Below, one piece after another: positions 34,289 to 43,653 of a stretch of DNA of 64,000 bases; positions within the stretch are counted from its first letter, which is position 1, and every line of letters begins with the position of its first letter. The notes under the pieces are model-generated. The model was not told the DNA's origin, made no database searches, and saw only the letters and a program-made list of their open reading frames with translations. A program made the translations under genes and the position numbers. Origin of the DNA: M3007 sp046160625 (GTDB taxonomy: Bacteria; Bacteroidota; Bacteroidia; Chitinophagales; Saprospiraceae). The stretch lies in NCBI GenBank assembly GCA_046160625.1, contig JBJXGZ010000118.1, forward strand, positions 62,001-126,000, in the 5' to 3' direction.

Positions 34289-36622
34289 TTAGAACTCTAC
34301 CCGCCAACTGAAATTAGGAATCGTACCCAGTTGAAATTTCGACTCAACCTTGTCTGTGTAAGGATCGTAATAATGGTAAGCCAGATTCTGCTGACCGGTC
34401 AGATTCTGTAAATCGAGAGCAAAAGTGCTGTTGCGGCGATTGCCGAGGTTTTTGCGCCAATACACACGCAGGTCGAGTCGGAAATAGTCGGGATTGCTGC
34501 GATAATATCCCCTGGTTTCATCAATAATCGTGGTTCGCTGACCCTGTGAGGCCGGGAGATCAATGTCAGCTTCGCGCACACCGCCTGTCCAAACCGCCCT
34601 GGCATTCAGGCCGATGGTGCGTTCCTTGCCCGGACGTTTCTCGCGCTGCCATTCTTTGCCGAAGGTAAGGTTACTGATAAAGCCCATGTCCCAACGGGTA
34701 GGAACCCAATCTTTTGTCGTGGAACTGCTGTTCTGAGTGAATTTTGATTCGAAAACACTCGCGTTGGCGAGCAAAAACCAACCCTCGCTCAAGTTCCGTT
34801 CCAAATTGAGCTCGAAGCCTTGGTTGAGCCCTAGCCCGTACGTTGGCTCGACTTGATTGTTCCTGTGCACGAATTCGCTGCTGTTTAAAGGTGAATATCG
34901 TTCGTTGTTAAAATAGGGAACGTTGTTCATGCCTTGCCGGTAAATGGAAGCCCTGAATTGCCATACACGGGCAAGATTTAGGGAGTATCCAATCTCAATC
35001 TTTTGGGATTGACTTTCTTTGGGATATGCAGACTGCCACTCTTGTGCATAAATTCCTGCTGCCAAGGAGAGCCGTTGACGCTCATTTAGTTTTCGGGTAA
35101 AACTAAATCGTGGTTGGTAGGAGGTTTTATTCCCAGAGAGTAGTGGATAGATAGCACCTCTAAACACGCTGTGAAGCCCCAAGGTGCTCAGGTTTTTTTG
35201 GTTGCGACTTCTTTTTGAAATCTGCACCCAAGGCTGAAGCATGACAAAACCCTTTGCAAAAGCTCTTGGCTGTGTTGCACCTGGATAATCACTGGCGACA
35301 TCAAATTTTGATTCCTGGATCTGTGCTCCAATCTGGACTTGAAACATCTTTCCAATGCGATTGGACAGAGTAACGGACCCCGATAACCTGGACTCGTCCA
35401 TGTCATCAGAATTGTTTCCTTCCTGGAAAATTGGCGAATCGGAACGGCGAATCGAGTGCTGGCCGGATGCGGCAATACTGGTCTTGATCCAAGCTTTTTT
35501 TCCCAATGGCGTCCAATTCGACACCCCCAGCACCCCCGTTCTCGATTCAAAATCAATGTCAAAAAAATCTTTGTAGGCTTTTATTTCTGTGCTGTCGGTT
35601 TTGTGGCGAAAGATGTTTTCACTCAACCCACCGAGTCCGAACACCGACCAGTTTCCGCCGCGTTTGCCCTTAAAATTCAGGTTAAAGGAAAAGTCTTGAA
35701 AATGAATCTGCTCATCGCCAAACGACACGCCCAGCTGGCCCAACAAGCCCACTGTGGAGTAGCGGTAATTGACCAGATAGGCATTTTTACCCTTGTTGCC
35801 TATCGGCCCTTCAGCGGCCAAATCCAGTCCTATTAACCCGGCTTGTGCCGTGAACTCGTGCTGGCGATTGTTGCCGCGCCGGAGATTCATATCCATTATG
35901 CCCCCCAGCGCATCACCGTAACCTGCGGGCATTGCCCCGGTAAGCAGGGAACTATTGTCGAGCAGTTGCGCCGAAAACATCAGGATACCGCCGCTTGCAG
36001 CAGCAGGCCGGTCGCTAAAAGTGCCTGCATTGGGCAGGTGGTTTGGGTTCACGATGTCAACCCCTTCGAGTCGCCAGCGCACTGAAGCCGGACTGTTGCC
36101 ACGAATGCTCAGGCTGTTGGTACCGTCGTCGGTTTGCGACACGCCGGGATACGCTGTTGCAAGTCGGGCGGGATCGAAAAACATTGCCGGGAAGCGAAGG
36201 GTTTGGTCGCGGGTAAGCGGGATTTCGCCCAGGGGAAGTATCTGACGGCGGCCAGGCTGCGTAGCCGAAATGGTCACTTCAGCCAGTTGGGCCGCTGACC
36301 GACGTAAGGCAACTTCGAACACCTGTTCCTTTCCTGCCGCAACGTTTACTTCTGCAATAGTTTGACTTTCAAAACCTATTGCTGTAATTTCTACGTGATA
36401 ATACCCGGCCCGGATTTTTTCAAAAACAAATTCACCCAGAGGGTTTGTAGCCAAAGAAACGGGGGTAGCCCCGCCTCGGCTGAAACGCAGTGCTACCGTG
36501 GCACCCGTCACTGCAGTTCCATTGTCAGCATCACGGACGGTGCCGCGTATTGTCTGGGCCTGGGCAAGCAGGGAATGGAGGATGAGAAAAGCGATCGCGA
36601 GTATTTGTAATGCTATTTTCAT
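34289..36622 (-). CDS. TonB-dependent outer-membrane receptor
   Basis: 777 residues. Signal peptide ends AQAQ; a carboxypeptidase-regulatory-like domain (about 24-110, IRGTVRDADNGTAVTGATVA) precedes the plug (about 125-240, NSLSIRGNSPASVRWRLEGV, then DALGGIMDMNLRRGNN). The barrel runs to the C-terminus, ending in NFSWRVEF with the terminal Phe usual for outer-membrane proteins. There is no SusD partner, so this is the simpler receptor type for metal complexes, vitamins or small ligands; the ligand cannot be told. Convergent with bamA. Downstream of DUF1761 on the minus strand. Confidence 0.93.
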   Translation of the reverse strand: MKIALQILAIAFLILHSLLAQAQTIRGTVRDADNGTAVTGATVALRFSRGGATPVSLATNPLGEFVFEKIRAGYYHVEITAIGFESQTIAEVNVAAGKEQVFEVALRRSAAQLAEVTISATQPGRRQILPLGEIPLTRDQTLRFPAMFFDPARLATAYPGVSQTDDGTNSLSIRGNSPASVRWRLEGVDIVNPNHLPNAGTFSDRPAAASGGILMFSAQLLDNSSLLTGAMPAGYGDALGGIMDMNLRRGNNRQHEFTAQAGLIGLDLAAEGPIGNKGKNAYLVNYRYSTVGLLGQLGVSFGDEQIHFQDFSFNLNFKGKRGGNWSVFGLGGLSENIFRHKTDSTEIKAYKDFFDIDFESRTGVLGVSNWTPLGKKAWIKTSIAASGQHSIRRSDSPIFQEGNNSDDMDESRLSGSVTLSNRIGKMFQVQIGAQIQESKFDVASDYPGATQPRAFAKGFVMLQPWVQISKRSRNQKNLSTLGLHSVFRGAIYPLLSGNKTSYQPRFSFTRKLNERQRLSLAAGIYAQEWQSAYPKESQSQKIEIGYSLNLARVWQFRASIYRQGMNNVPYFNNERYSPLNSSEFVHRNNQVEPTYGLGLNQGFELNLERNLSEGWFLLANASVFESKFTQNSSSTTKDWVPTRWDMGFISNLTFGKEWQREKRPGKERTIGLNARAVWTGGVREADIDLPASQGQRTTIIDETRGYYRSNPDYFRLDLRVYWRKNLGNRRNSTFALDLQNLTGQQNLAYHYYDPYTDKVESKFQLGTIPNFSWRVEF

Positions 36623-36720
36623 GGCTGCAATTTTTCGATTAAGAAATAGGGGAAATGAGATAGCCCGGAATGCGTTTCCGAGAAATTGCTAAATGTGATT
36701 GTTCAAAAGTGTTGTAACAC

Positions 36721-36756
36721 AAGTGGCGACATGGCTTATCAGCCATGCCGCCACTT
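36721..36756. terminator. Hairpin between DUF1761 and the TonB-receptor gene
   Basis: AAGTGGCGACATGGCT and AGCCATGCCGCCACTT pair with one mismatch around a TATC loop. It lies about 25 bases beyond the DUF1761 stop codon on the minus strand. There is no clear T-run, so termination is likely but not certain. Confidence 0.55.
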
Positions 36757-36779
36757 ATATTATAGGTTCAGATCAAACC

Positions 36780-37208
36780 TTATCCCCCAGCAGCCACCTC
36801 AGGCGTTGCTACAGAATACAAAAACGCCCCCATCAACCCGAGCGCCACAATCCAGTATGCGGCATTGATAAGCAAATTAGTCATGGTATTCCGCTGAAAC
36901 AAACCATTGGAAATCAAGACCAGAGCGGCAGGCAAGCCCGTGGAATACGCGCCATGAAAAAAGCCGTGTACAAACTGACTCATGCCCGGCTCGGTATGGC
37001 TTGCATAGCCATTCATGCGCCATGCAAGGAAAAGTGAAATGGCTGTAGAAAGGCCAAAAATCATAGCCATGTTGCCTCCTTTCATAGACTCCTCCGTGAA
37101 GCCCAGAGACTTCATCCAGGCACCCCCAAAAACTTTAGGATGATACCAGACAAAACCGAGCACCATAGGGATCAGACCTGCGATTACAATTGCTAGATAC
37201 GAGTTCAT
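36780..37208 (-). CDS. DUF1761 family membrane protein
   Basis: 142 residues with four hydrophobic helices (about 4-22, 48-66, 85-103, 112-132). The segment MVLGFVWYHPKVFGGAWMKS near the N-terminus is the family signature, with a conserved Trp-Tyr pair between helices one and two. Inner-membrane protein of unknown function. Single gene between the rhodanese lipoprotein and the TonB receptor on the same strand. Confidence 0.87.
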   Translation of the reverse strand: MNSYLAIVIAGLIPMVLGFVWYHPKVFGGAWMKSLGFTEESMKGGNMAMIFGLSTAISLFLAWRMNGYASHTEPGMSQFVHGFFHGAYSTGLPAALVLISNGLFQRNTMTNLLINAAYWIVALGLMGAFLYSVATPEVAAGG

Positions 37209-37346
37209 AAAAAGTTAGTTAAGTGAAAAATGAAAGACAAGGCTTTTGAAGTTGGTTGCAAATCAAGTGCTATTTTGAGATACAGCCAAATAAAAATCCT
37301 GATCTCCCTTAATTTTCCCGTCTTAATCCTAACTTCTTAAGCTATT

Positions 37347-37997
37347 CTATCCCTTCTTCTTGCCCGACGCTACCGCTTCTCCTTCAAATTCGATGCGCGG
37401 GTCATTTATATGAATCATTGATTCCAACTCATATACGTTTCTATAGCCATAGCCGTACAAGTTGATAAAAGTCGGAATATTCAGGGCAAGAGAAATGGGT
37501 TTTTTGTTTTCTGTTCCGCCAGAACGGGCAGTGCCGGGAGGTGGAGCGATTTTTGAAGCAAAAAACATCTCATCCCCTTTAAAATTATTGTTGCAATAAA
37601 TCAGAACAGTCGTTTCAGGGCTGGGTATCACGCCCGCCAGATTTGCAATGGTAAAATCTGAAAAATTCAGATGTTTTGCTCCTTTTACATGCTTCAGGTT
37701 GTAAAATTGCTGGGTTCGGGTATCCAGGATGATCGTATTCGGTTGTTTGGCCAATTCCAGAAAACGATCCAAATTAACAAGGCGGGATTTACGGTAAGGT
37801 TGTACTTCAGCAGCCAGCGCAACAAATGCATCAAAATCAACGATTTCGGAAGGCTGCTCTGCCAATTGGTTGATATGCTCCAAATTAGAAGGCAATAAAC
37901 CAGCTACTGCTAAGGAGTAGGCTTCCTCCGTTTGTTGTGCACAGGACAATGCAACGAGATTCAGGAATAAACCGGTAATGATGAATGATTTTAACAT
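37347..37997 (-). CDS. Rhodanese-like domain lipoprotein
   Basis: 216 residues. Lipobox ALSC (Cys19). The rhodanese fold spans about 70-200: NTIILDTRTQQFYNLKHVKG, AKHLNFSDF, and the active-site loop LIYCNNNFKGDEM with Cys135, followed by INLYGYGYRNVYEL. Active rhodaneses carry a persulfide on this Cys; the loop is longer than in thiosulfate sulfurtransferases and an insert (about 150-175) precedes the last helix. Lipidation puts it in the periplasm or outer membrane. Possible role in sulfur transfer or thiol chemistry; substrate unknown. Confidence 0.85.
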   Translation of the reverse strand: MLKSFIITGLFLNLVALSCAQQTEEAYSLAVAGLLPSNLEHINQLAEQPSEIVDFDAFVALAAEVQPYRKSRLVNLDRFLELAKQPNTIILDTRTQQFYNLKHVKGAKHLNFSDFTIANLAGVIPSPETTVLIYCNNNFKGDEMFFASKIAPPPGTARSGGTENKKPISLALNIPTFINLYGYGYRNVYELESMIHINDPRIEFEGEAVASGKKKG

Positions 37998-38072
37998 AAC
38001 TAAGTAATTTAAGAAGATGAATGAATGTCTTTCGACAACAAAATTCTATCTCGTTTGAGACCGAATTGCCCA

Positions 38073-38106
38073 CACTTGGTGAAACACAGTTTTCACTTGG
38101 TGAAAC
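38073..38106 (+). promoter_or_regulatory. Direct-repeat site, candidate LytTR binding site
   Basis: CACTTGGTGAAAC occurs twice, at 38073-38085 and 38094-38106: perfect 13-base copies with a 21-base period, two helical turns. LytTR regulators characteristically bind paired direct repeats with this period. The site is 26 bases upstream of the -7 box of the LytS/LytTR operon, which suggests autoregulation. Confidence 0.6.
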
Positions 38107-38131
38107 CCCGAAAACACCCGGATTGCCGGGG

Positions 38132-38139
38132 TACCTTTG
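38132..38139 (+). promoter_or_regulatory. -7 promoter box (TACCTTTG) of the LytS/LytTR operon
   Basis: Perfect TAnnTTTG eight bases before the ATG at 38147. No clear -33 TTTG at the right distance, which would fit activator dependence on the direct repeats upstream. The short leader leaves almost no 5' untranslated region. Confidence 0.6.
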
Positions 38140-38146
38140 TATCCTT

Positions 38147-39979
38147 ATGAGGAGATACACCTACGTTGGATCTTTGCTCGCAGTCTTTTTAACTGGCGTG
38201 GCAGGCGAAAGCCTTGCACAGGCCTTACCCATACAACCAGAAACGAAACACAGCAATAACCCGAACACAATATTCCAGCAAAAGGCTGATCGCCTGGAAA
38301 CGGCATTGAGGAAAAATGATCCTTACGAAATAGCCCTCGCTTACGAACAATTAGGCCAGGAATCCCTGCAAAATGGCGACTATGCCAAGGCAGAAGCGTA
38401 TTTTTCCAAAGCAAAGGATGGGTTTGAAAAAACTGGCAAGCCGGAGGATCTTGTGCGTTGCCTCCGTGGGTTGGCACAAAGCCAGGAAATGCAATTTAAA
38501 AAGCGGGAAGCCCTGAGCAATTACAGGCAATCCAGCAATACCGTATTGCTCCCTGCGCCCAATATGTCCCAAACCCTCAGTATGAATGATGCCAAACGCA
38601 TTCAATTTGAAGCAAATCCGGATTCTCAGGCCAGATTTGCCACAGACAACCTTAGCCTGCTAAAAGAGGAAGGCAACCAGGAGGAGATGGCCAAATCATA
38701 CAGTCAACTGGCTGATATCAACCTCCTTCAAAATGATATTCCAGCGGCCGTCAAAAATTATCAGTCAGCCATTGATGTAGCCGATAATATGGGCGAGGCC
38801 ATCAAATATGCGCAACAACTTTCCAATGTTTATTCTAATACCGGGCAATTTTCAGAGGCCATAGCAGTGCAAAAAAAGGTGCTCCAAAGAGCGGATATTC
38901 AGGAAAATGCGTCTGGGAAAATTGCCGTTATCCAAAACCTGGCGACCATCTATGCAGGCAACGCAGACAGTAATAGTGAGGCAATGCGGTTGTTCCGTGA
39001 AAGCTATGAACTGGCCATCAAGGAGAACAGAACGCTGGATGCCAAACAAAGTCTGGAAGGCATGATTGATCTCTATCGAAAGCAAGGAGAAATTGCCCGG
39101 TGCATTGAATTGTACAGCAAGTTTGTCGTTCAGTTAGATAGTATGCTGCCGGAAGATCGTACGTTGATAGATGTAAAATTGATGGAAGCAACCGAAGCCA
39201 AAATTGAACAATTGGAACTGGAAAAAGCCCTAAAAGATCAGTTGATCGAGCGTAAAAACTGGTTCAATGCTTTCCTGATTGGCGCATCCTTTTTATTGTT
39301 GCTTTTAGCAATATTGATTGCACGTGCTTTATGGGCAATCAAACAAAAGAATAAAAAAATAGCATTACAATCGCTTCGGCGAGAGATGAATCCCCATTTT
39401 ATCTTCAATAGCCTCAATAGTGTGAATCAGTTTATAGCCCAAAACAACGAATTGGCTGCGAACAAATACCTCAGTTCATATTCACAATTGATGCGTTCTA
39501 TGATGGAACATAGCAATAAGGATTTTGTATCGCTCAGTGATGAGCTGGAAATGATCAGAAAATACCTCGACCTTGAAAAACAACGATTTACGGATCAATT
39601 TGATTTCCACATTCAATTGGACGAAACCCTTGATACCGATGCCGTGGAAATACCAAACATGGTTATTCAGCCGCACCTCGAAAATGCTATCTGGCACGGA
39701 CTCCGATACAAAGAAACCAAAGGAAGATTAGACCTGCGAATACGCCGAATCGGCGAAAAACTTCAGATAGAAATTGAAGATAACGGCATCGGAATGGCAC
39801 AAAGCAAGGCATTAAAAACCCGAAACCAAAAAGCACATACTTCGCGTGGTATGCACAATACCCAGGAGCGCATAGTATTGCTCAACCAATTGTATAGAAA
39901 ACAAATTTCTACCCGAATCGCTGAAAAAGTACTGCCTGAAACAGGGACCTTAATAACCATAGAACATCGACTGTCATGA
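38147..39979 (+). CDS. TPR-containing LytS-type sensor histidine kinase
   Basis: 610 residues from the ATG at 38147; the 42-codon upstream frame covers the promoter and the direct repeats. Signal-like N-terminal helix (about 5-25), periplasmic TPR repeats (about 45-340: ALAYEQLGQESLQNGDYAKA, ANVYSNTGQFSEAIA type), coiled coil (about 345-370), TM helix (about 374-396), then the His_kinase domain: EMNPHFIFNSLNSV with phospho-acceptor His417, and an ATPase with MVIQPHLENAIWHGL and EDNGIGM. It senses an unknown periplasmic cue. Overlaps its response regulator by ATGA. Confidence 0.93.
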   Translation: MRRYTYVGSLLAVFLTGVAGESLAQALPIQPETKHSNNPNTIFQQKADRLETALRKNDPYEIALAYEQLGQESLQNGDYAKAEAYFSKAKDGFEKTGKPEDLVRCLRGLAQSQEMQFKKREALSNYRQSSNTVLLPAPNMSQTLSMNDAKRIQFEANPDSQARFATDNLSLLKEEGNQEEMAKSYSQLADINLLQNDIPAAVKNYQSAIDVADNMGEAIKYAQQLSNVYSNTGQFSEAIAVQKKVLQRADIQENASGKIAVIQNLATIYAGNADSNSEAMRLFRESYELAIKENRTLDAKQSLEGMIDLYRKQGEIARCIELYSKFVVQLDSMLPEDRTLIDVKLMEATEAKIEQLELEKALKDQLIERKNWFNAFLIGASFLLLLLAILIARALWAIKQKNKKIALQSLRREMNPHFIFNSLNSVNQFIAQNNELAANKYLSSYSQLMRSMMEHSNKDFVSLSDELEMIRKYLDLEKQRFTDQFDFHIQLDETLDTDAVEIPNMVIQPHLENAIWHGLRYKETKGRLDLRIRRIGEKLQIEIEDNGIGMAQSKALKTRNQKAHTSRGMHNTQERIVLLNQLYRKQISTRIAEKVLPETGTLITIEHRLS

Positions 39980-40728
39980 AGATAAGGAGCATCCTTGTGG
40001 AAGATGAATCTGCGGCCCGTGAAGCCCTCAAAAGCTATCTGACAAAATACTGTCCTCAGATAGAACTGATCGGAGAGGCGCAAAACATCCGGGAAGCGGT
40101 GCCTATGGTTCATGAACTCCTTCCCCAACTGCTTTTTCTGGACGTAGAAATGCCTTTTGGCAATGCCTTTGATGTGCTTGAAGCCTGCAAAGACTTGTCT
40201 TTTGAAACCATTTTCGTCACCGCATTTTCGGAGTATTCGCTGCGCGCTTTAAATATGAGTGCAGCCTATTATCTGCTCAAGCCAATCAGTATAGAGGAAC
40301 TGATTACTGCGGTCAACAAGGTCCATCAGGGGGTGCTTCAAAAGGAGCGCTTTAACCGCAATCAGATCATCATTGATAATTTTCAGGCAAAAGCGCCCGA
40401 ACGGTACCAATTGATTTTACCTACCCTGGAAGGATTTGAAGTGGTCAAACTTTCAGAAATAATCCGGCTCAAAGCCAATGGCAATTTCACCGATGTGCAC
40501 CTCACGGATGGGAGAAAAAAAATGGTTTGCCGTTTCCTGAAATATTTCGCTGATCTGCTGCCGCATCCTTTTTTGCGCGTCCACAAAACGCACATGATCA
40601 ATACGGATTTCGTTAAGGCTTACCACAAGGGTGGAGGAGGGTACATAACGATGTTCGACAATGCGGAAGTGGAATTATCGCCCAATTACAAAGAGGCTTT
40701 TTTAGAGCGGTTTCAAAACCTGAAGTAA
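39976..40728 (+). CDS. LytTR-type response regulator
   Basis: 250 residues. Receiver domain (1-120): acidic pocket VEDES, phospho-acceptor Asp56 in LFLDVEM, Thr/Ser in VTAFSEYSLRA, Lys in YLLKPISIEEL. LytTR DNA-binding domain (about 145-248): EIIRLKANGNFTDVHLTDGR and PHPFLRVHKTHMINTDFVK. Partner of the TPR histidine kinase immediately upstream (overlap of four bases). It probably binds the direct repeats at 38073-38106. Confidence 0.95.
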   Translation: MKIRSILVEDESAAREALKSYLTKYCPQIELIGEAQNIREAVPMVHELLPQLLFLDVEMPFGNAFDVLEACKDLSFETIFVTAFSEYSLRALNMSAAYYLLKPISIEELITAVNKVHQGVLQKERFNRNQIIIDNFQAKAPERYQLILPTLEGFEVVKLSEIIRLKANGNFTDVHLTDGRKKMVCRFLKYFADLLPHPFLRVHKTHMINTDFVKAYHKGGGGYITMFDNAEVELSPNYKEAFLERFQNLK

Positions 40729-40752
40729 TAGATATAATTTTAAACACTTCCC

Positions 40753-42288
40753 CTAAAACTGAAAATAAATAAAAGCATTCGCCCCAAAACTCCCAAAAAA
40801 CGCAATCAGCCACAAAACCGTAGCAAACAGCACCAGCCGCAACACAGGCCGCTCTACCTGGCGTTCATTCCACCTGAAGCGGAAATCAGATACTTCCACG
40901 GCAAGCAGAATGCTGATGAGCAGCACGCCTTTTACTACCTGAAATTTATTGATCACCGCTCCAAAAGAGAAGCCTTCCCCCGAAAAAATCCCTCCCAGCA
41001 CCGTATTGGCCGTGGCAAAACTATCGCCCCCCGCCAGTCCGATACTGCCGCTGCGGAAATAAACCCAGGCCAACAGCGTGAGCGCATACACCGTCGCCAT
41101 TTCCGCGCCGCCTGAAACGAAGCCTGGTAATCGAAACACCCGCACCACCCTCCGCCAAACGGGTGAAACCGCACGCTGCCCAATGAGGAACAAGCCGTGC
41201 AGAAATCCCCAAAACACAAAAGCCCAGTTGGCGCCATGCCAAAGCCCGCCGAGCAGCATGGTGAGCATATTGTTTTTATAGGTAGCGAGCTTGCCCCCAC
41301 GGTTTCCTCCGAGCGGGATATACAGGTAATCGCGCAACCAGGAAGAAAGGGAGATATGCCAGCGCGTCCAGAATTCGCTGAAACTGCGGGAGAAATACGG
41401 CGTTCGGAAATTTTCCGGGAAATGGAAACCCATCATGCGTGCCAGCCCGATGGCAATGTCAGAATAACCCGAAAAATCGCAGTAAATCTGAAACGAGTAA
41501 AAAACCACCCCGATGAGCAGGTGCATCGAACCAAAAGTTTCGGGCGATTGAAAACATTGGTCTACAAACGGCGCAAGGGAATCGGCAATAGCAATTTTTT
41601 TAAAAAAGCCCCACAATACCCGCCCCAGACCAGAATGCCAGGCCCGCCACTCGAACTTTTTATCCTCTTTCATCTGGTATAAAAAATCCGCCGCCCGCAC
41701 GATTGGGCCAGCCACGAGTTGCGGAAACAGTGCTATAAACGTGGCAAATTTCAACAAGGAAGGCTCCAACTTAATCTCTCTTCGGTACACATCAATGGTG
41801 TACGACATGCTCTGAAAGGTGTAAAATGAAATGCCTACAGGAAGTATGATGTTCAAGGTCGTCCAGGAAGGCGTCATCCCCAGGGAAGTAATCAGCGCAG
41901 CGAGGTTATCAGCAAAAAACCCGAAGTATTTGAAAAAGCCCAAAAAACCCAGATTCATTACCATGCTGAATACGAGCACCACTTTACGCTCCATGCCCCA
42001 AGACGCAACCCATGCTGTCTTTCGGCCAAAAAACTGGAGCACCGGGCTGCCGTTTTTGCAGATTTCACGGATCTCGGATGGCCTGTCTAAGTAACTGAGC
42101 CACAGTCCAAACCACCAATCCAGCACGGTCGAAAACAGGATGAGCGAGAGGAATCGCCAATCCCACCAGCCATAAAAAACATAGCTCGCCAATAGACATA
42201 CCCAAGTCCGCATTCGCCCTTTCGTGCCGAAATAGAGCGGGAAGAACAGGCTAATAAAAATCAGGAAAGCCAGGGAGTTAAAAACCAT
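40753..42288 (-). CDS. MBOAT family O-acyltransferase (AlgI/DltB-like)
   Basis: 511 residues with about eleven hydrophobic helices. The MBOAT signature is clear: FPQLVAGPIVRAADFL, YCDFSGYSDIAIGLARMMGF, NFRTPYFSRSFSEFWTRWHI, and LGGLWHGANWAFVFWG with catalytic His351. This class moves acetyl or other acyl groups across the inner membrane onto exopolysaccharide or wall polymers, usually with a separate periplasmic SGNH or AlgX/AlgJ protein. No such partner or polysaccharide gene is adjacent here, so the acceptor is unknown. Convergent with the LytTR regulator, ending 25 bases from it. Confidence 0.93.
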   Translation of the reverse strand: MVFNSLAFLIFISLFFPLYFGTKGRMRTWVCLLASYVFYGWWDWRFLSLILFSTVLDWWFGLWLSYLDRPSEIREICKNGSPVLQFFGRKTAWVASWGMERKVVLVFSMVMNLGFLGFFKYFGFFADNLAALITSLGMTPSWTTLNIILPVGISFYTFQSMSYTIDVYRREIKLEPSLLKFATFIALFPQLVAGPIVRAADFLYQMKEDKKFEWRAWHSGLGRVLWGFFKKIAIADSLAPFVDQCFQSPETFGSMHLLIGVVFYSFQIYCDFSGYSDIAIGLARMMGFHFPENFRTPYFSRSFSEFWTRWHISLSSWLRDYLYIPLGGNRGGKLATYKNNMLTMLLGGLWHGANWAFVFWGFLHGLFLIGQRAVSPVWRRVVRVFRLPGFVSGGAEMATVYALTLLAWVYFRSGSIGLAGGDSFATANTVLGGIFSGEGFSFGAVINKFQVVKGVLLISILLAVEVSDFRFRWNERQVERPVLRLVLFATVLWLIAFFGSFGANAFIYFQF

Positions 42289-42371
42289 CGCGCTGAGCCG
42301 AATTTATAGTGTGCCAGAAGGTAACTGCTTAGCACGCTTAGGCGCGATACTCTGGGATGACCACAAAGTTA

Positions 42372-42379
42372 TATTTTTG
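42372..42379 (+). promoter_or_regulatory. -7 promoter box (TATTTTTG)
   Basis: Matches TAnnTTTG, 18 bases before the start of the TPR gene. Confidence 0.5.
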
Positions 42380-42396
42380 CCGTTCATTTTTCCCAC

Positions 42397-43434
42397 ATGA
42401 TGAATCGCAAAAACATTTTCGCACTCGCAGCACTGGTACTTGTAGCATTGGCCGTCTGGTATTTCTTCCCAAAAAAGGAAAGCGCTCCAGCCTCCCAGGT
42501 TGCTCAAGAACTTCAAGGCGACCCTCAACTCACTGAACTTACCGCGCAGTTGGTAAAGGACCCCAACAACGACACGCTGCTCTACCTCCGCGCCACGGCT
42601 TATTATAAACTCGACGCTTTTGACGAGGCCATGGCCGACCTTGAGCGCGCTATGAAACGCGACTCCATGCAGCCTGCTTATTACCACTTGCTGGCAGATA
42701 TACTGCTCGATTACGCACGCCCCAACGATTCCCGCAAAGCCATCGAAGTGCTCAAACTTGCGGCACAACGATTCCCGGATCGCATCTCTACTTTGCTCAA
42801 GCTCAGTGAGTTCCAACTCATCGTTCGAAAGCACAACGATGCGCTCGCCACGCTCGACAAGGTTCTCCAACGCGACCCCCAAAACGCTGAAGCATTCTAC
42901 ATGGCCGGCCGGGTAGCACTTGATAAAGGCGACACGACCAATGCTGTCGCATCGCTTCAGAAATCAGTGAAAATTGACGTTGACAATGCAGATGCCTGGT
43001 TTTTTTTAGGACGCATTTTTAGCCAACGGAACAACCCCGTGGCCTTGCAATATTTCGACAATGCCCTCCGGGTAGACTCTACTTATCTCGAAGCGCAAGA
43101 GTTCAAGGCAGTGTTTTACAAGCGCCGCGGCGAATTTGAAAAGGCCTTTGAATTATACCGTGATCTCATTCTGCGCGACCCCGATTATGCAAACGCCTAC
43201 TTCGATATGGGTGTGATTTACCTCGAATTGGATTCGTTTTCAAAGGCTTACGACAATTTCAACATCGCCACAAAAGTGGATCCCATCTTTGTCAAAGCAT
43301 ATTATTACCGAGGCATAGCATCGGAAAAATTGGGCAACCTGGAAGGCGCTTTGGCTGATTACAAACAAGCCAGCGGGATGTCGCCAGAATACCAGGAAGC
43401 GCAGGAAGCCAAGGCGCGGTTGGAGAAAAAATGA
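42397..43434 (+). CDS. Membrane-anchored TPR protein
   Basis: 345 residues. An N-terminal TM helix (about 7-23, ALAALVLVALAVWYF) anchors about eight tetratricopeptide repeats (40-345), with regular A-x-x-x-L/F and Y-x-x-A spacing, for example ATAYYKLDAFDEAMADLERA, VYLELDSFSKAYDNFNIA, and YRGIASEKLGNLEGALADYK. TPR arrays are protein-protein interaction scaffolds; no catalytic domain. The start ATGATG gives two possible initiators. Divergent from the MBOAT gene; a long hairpin follows its stop codon. Confidence 0.87.
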   Translation: MMNRKNIFALAALVLVALAVWYFFPKKESAPASQVAQELQGDPQLTELTAQLVKDPNNDTLLYLRATAYYKLDAFDEAMADLERAMKRDSMQPAYYHLLADILLDYARPNDSRKAIEVLKLAAQRFPDRISTLLKLSEFQLIVRKHNDALATLDKVLQRDPQNAEAFYMAGRVALDKGDTTNAVASLQKSVKIDVDNADAWFFLGRIFSQRNNPVALQYFDNALRVDSTYLEAQEFKAVFYKRRGEFEKAFELYRDLILRDPDYANAYFDMGVIYLELDSFSKAYDNFNIATKVDPIFVKAYYYRGIASEKLGNLEGALADYKQASGMSPEYQEAQEAKARLEKK

Positions 43435-43436
43435 GG

Positions 43437-43573
43437 GATTGGGGGATTTGGTTATTTGGGGATTTGGTTATTTGTTGCACCGGGGCCTGGTATTTGTGCC
43501 AGCCATCGGAAAATACAATACCAAGCTCTGGCGCAACAAATAACCAATTCCCCAAATAACCAAATCCCCAACC
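43437..43573. repeat. Inverted tandem-word repeat (word GATTTGGTTATTTGGG)
   Basis: Arms of about 42 bases (43437-43478, 43531-43573) are reverse complements with few mismatches. Between them a second, imperfect GGCCTGGTATT / AATACCAAGCTCTGG stem extends the hairpin. It starts two bases after the TPR stop codon. Confidence 0.9.
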
Positions 43574-43627
43574 CATTGAAATTGTTTTAAAAAGTGCCGA
43601 ATTATAAACAATTTCAAAAAACGGTCT

Positions 43628-43635
43628 TACTTTTG
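43628..43635 (+). promoter_or_regulatory. -7 promoter box (TACTTTTG)
   Basis: Matches TAnnTTTG; 18 bases ahead of the TTG start at 43654, and supports that start because no ATG in frame lies close. Confidence 0.5.
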
Positions 43636-43653
43636 CCCAAATTTTGACCCACC

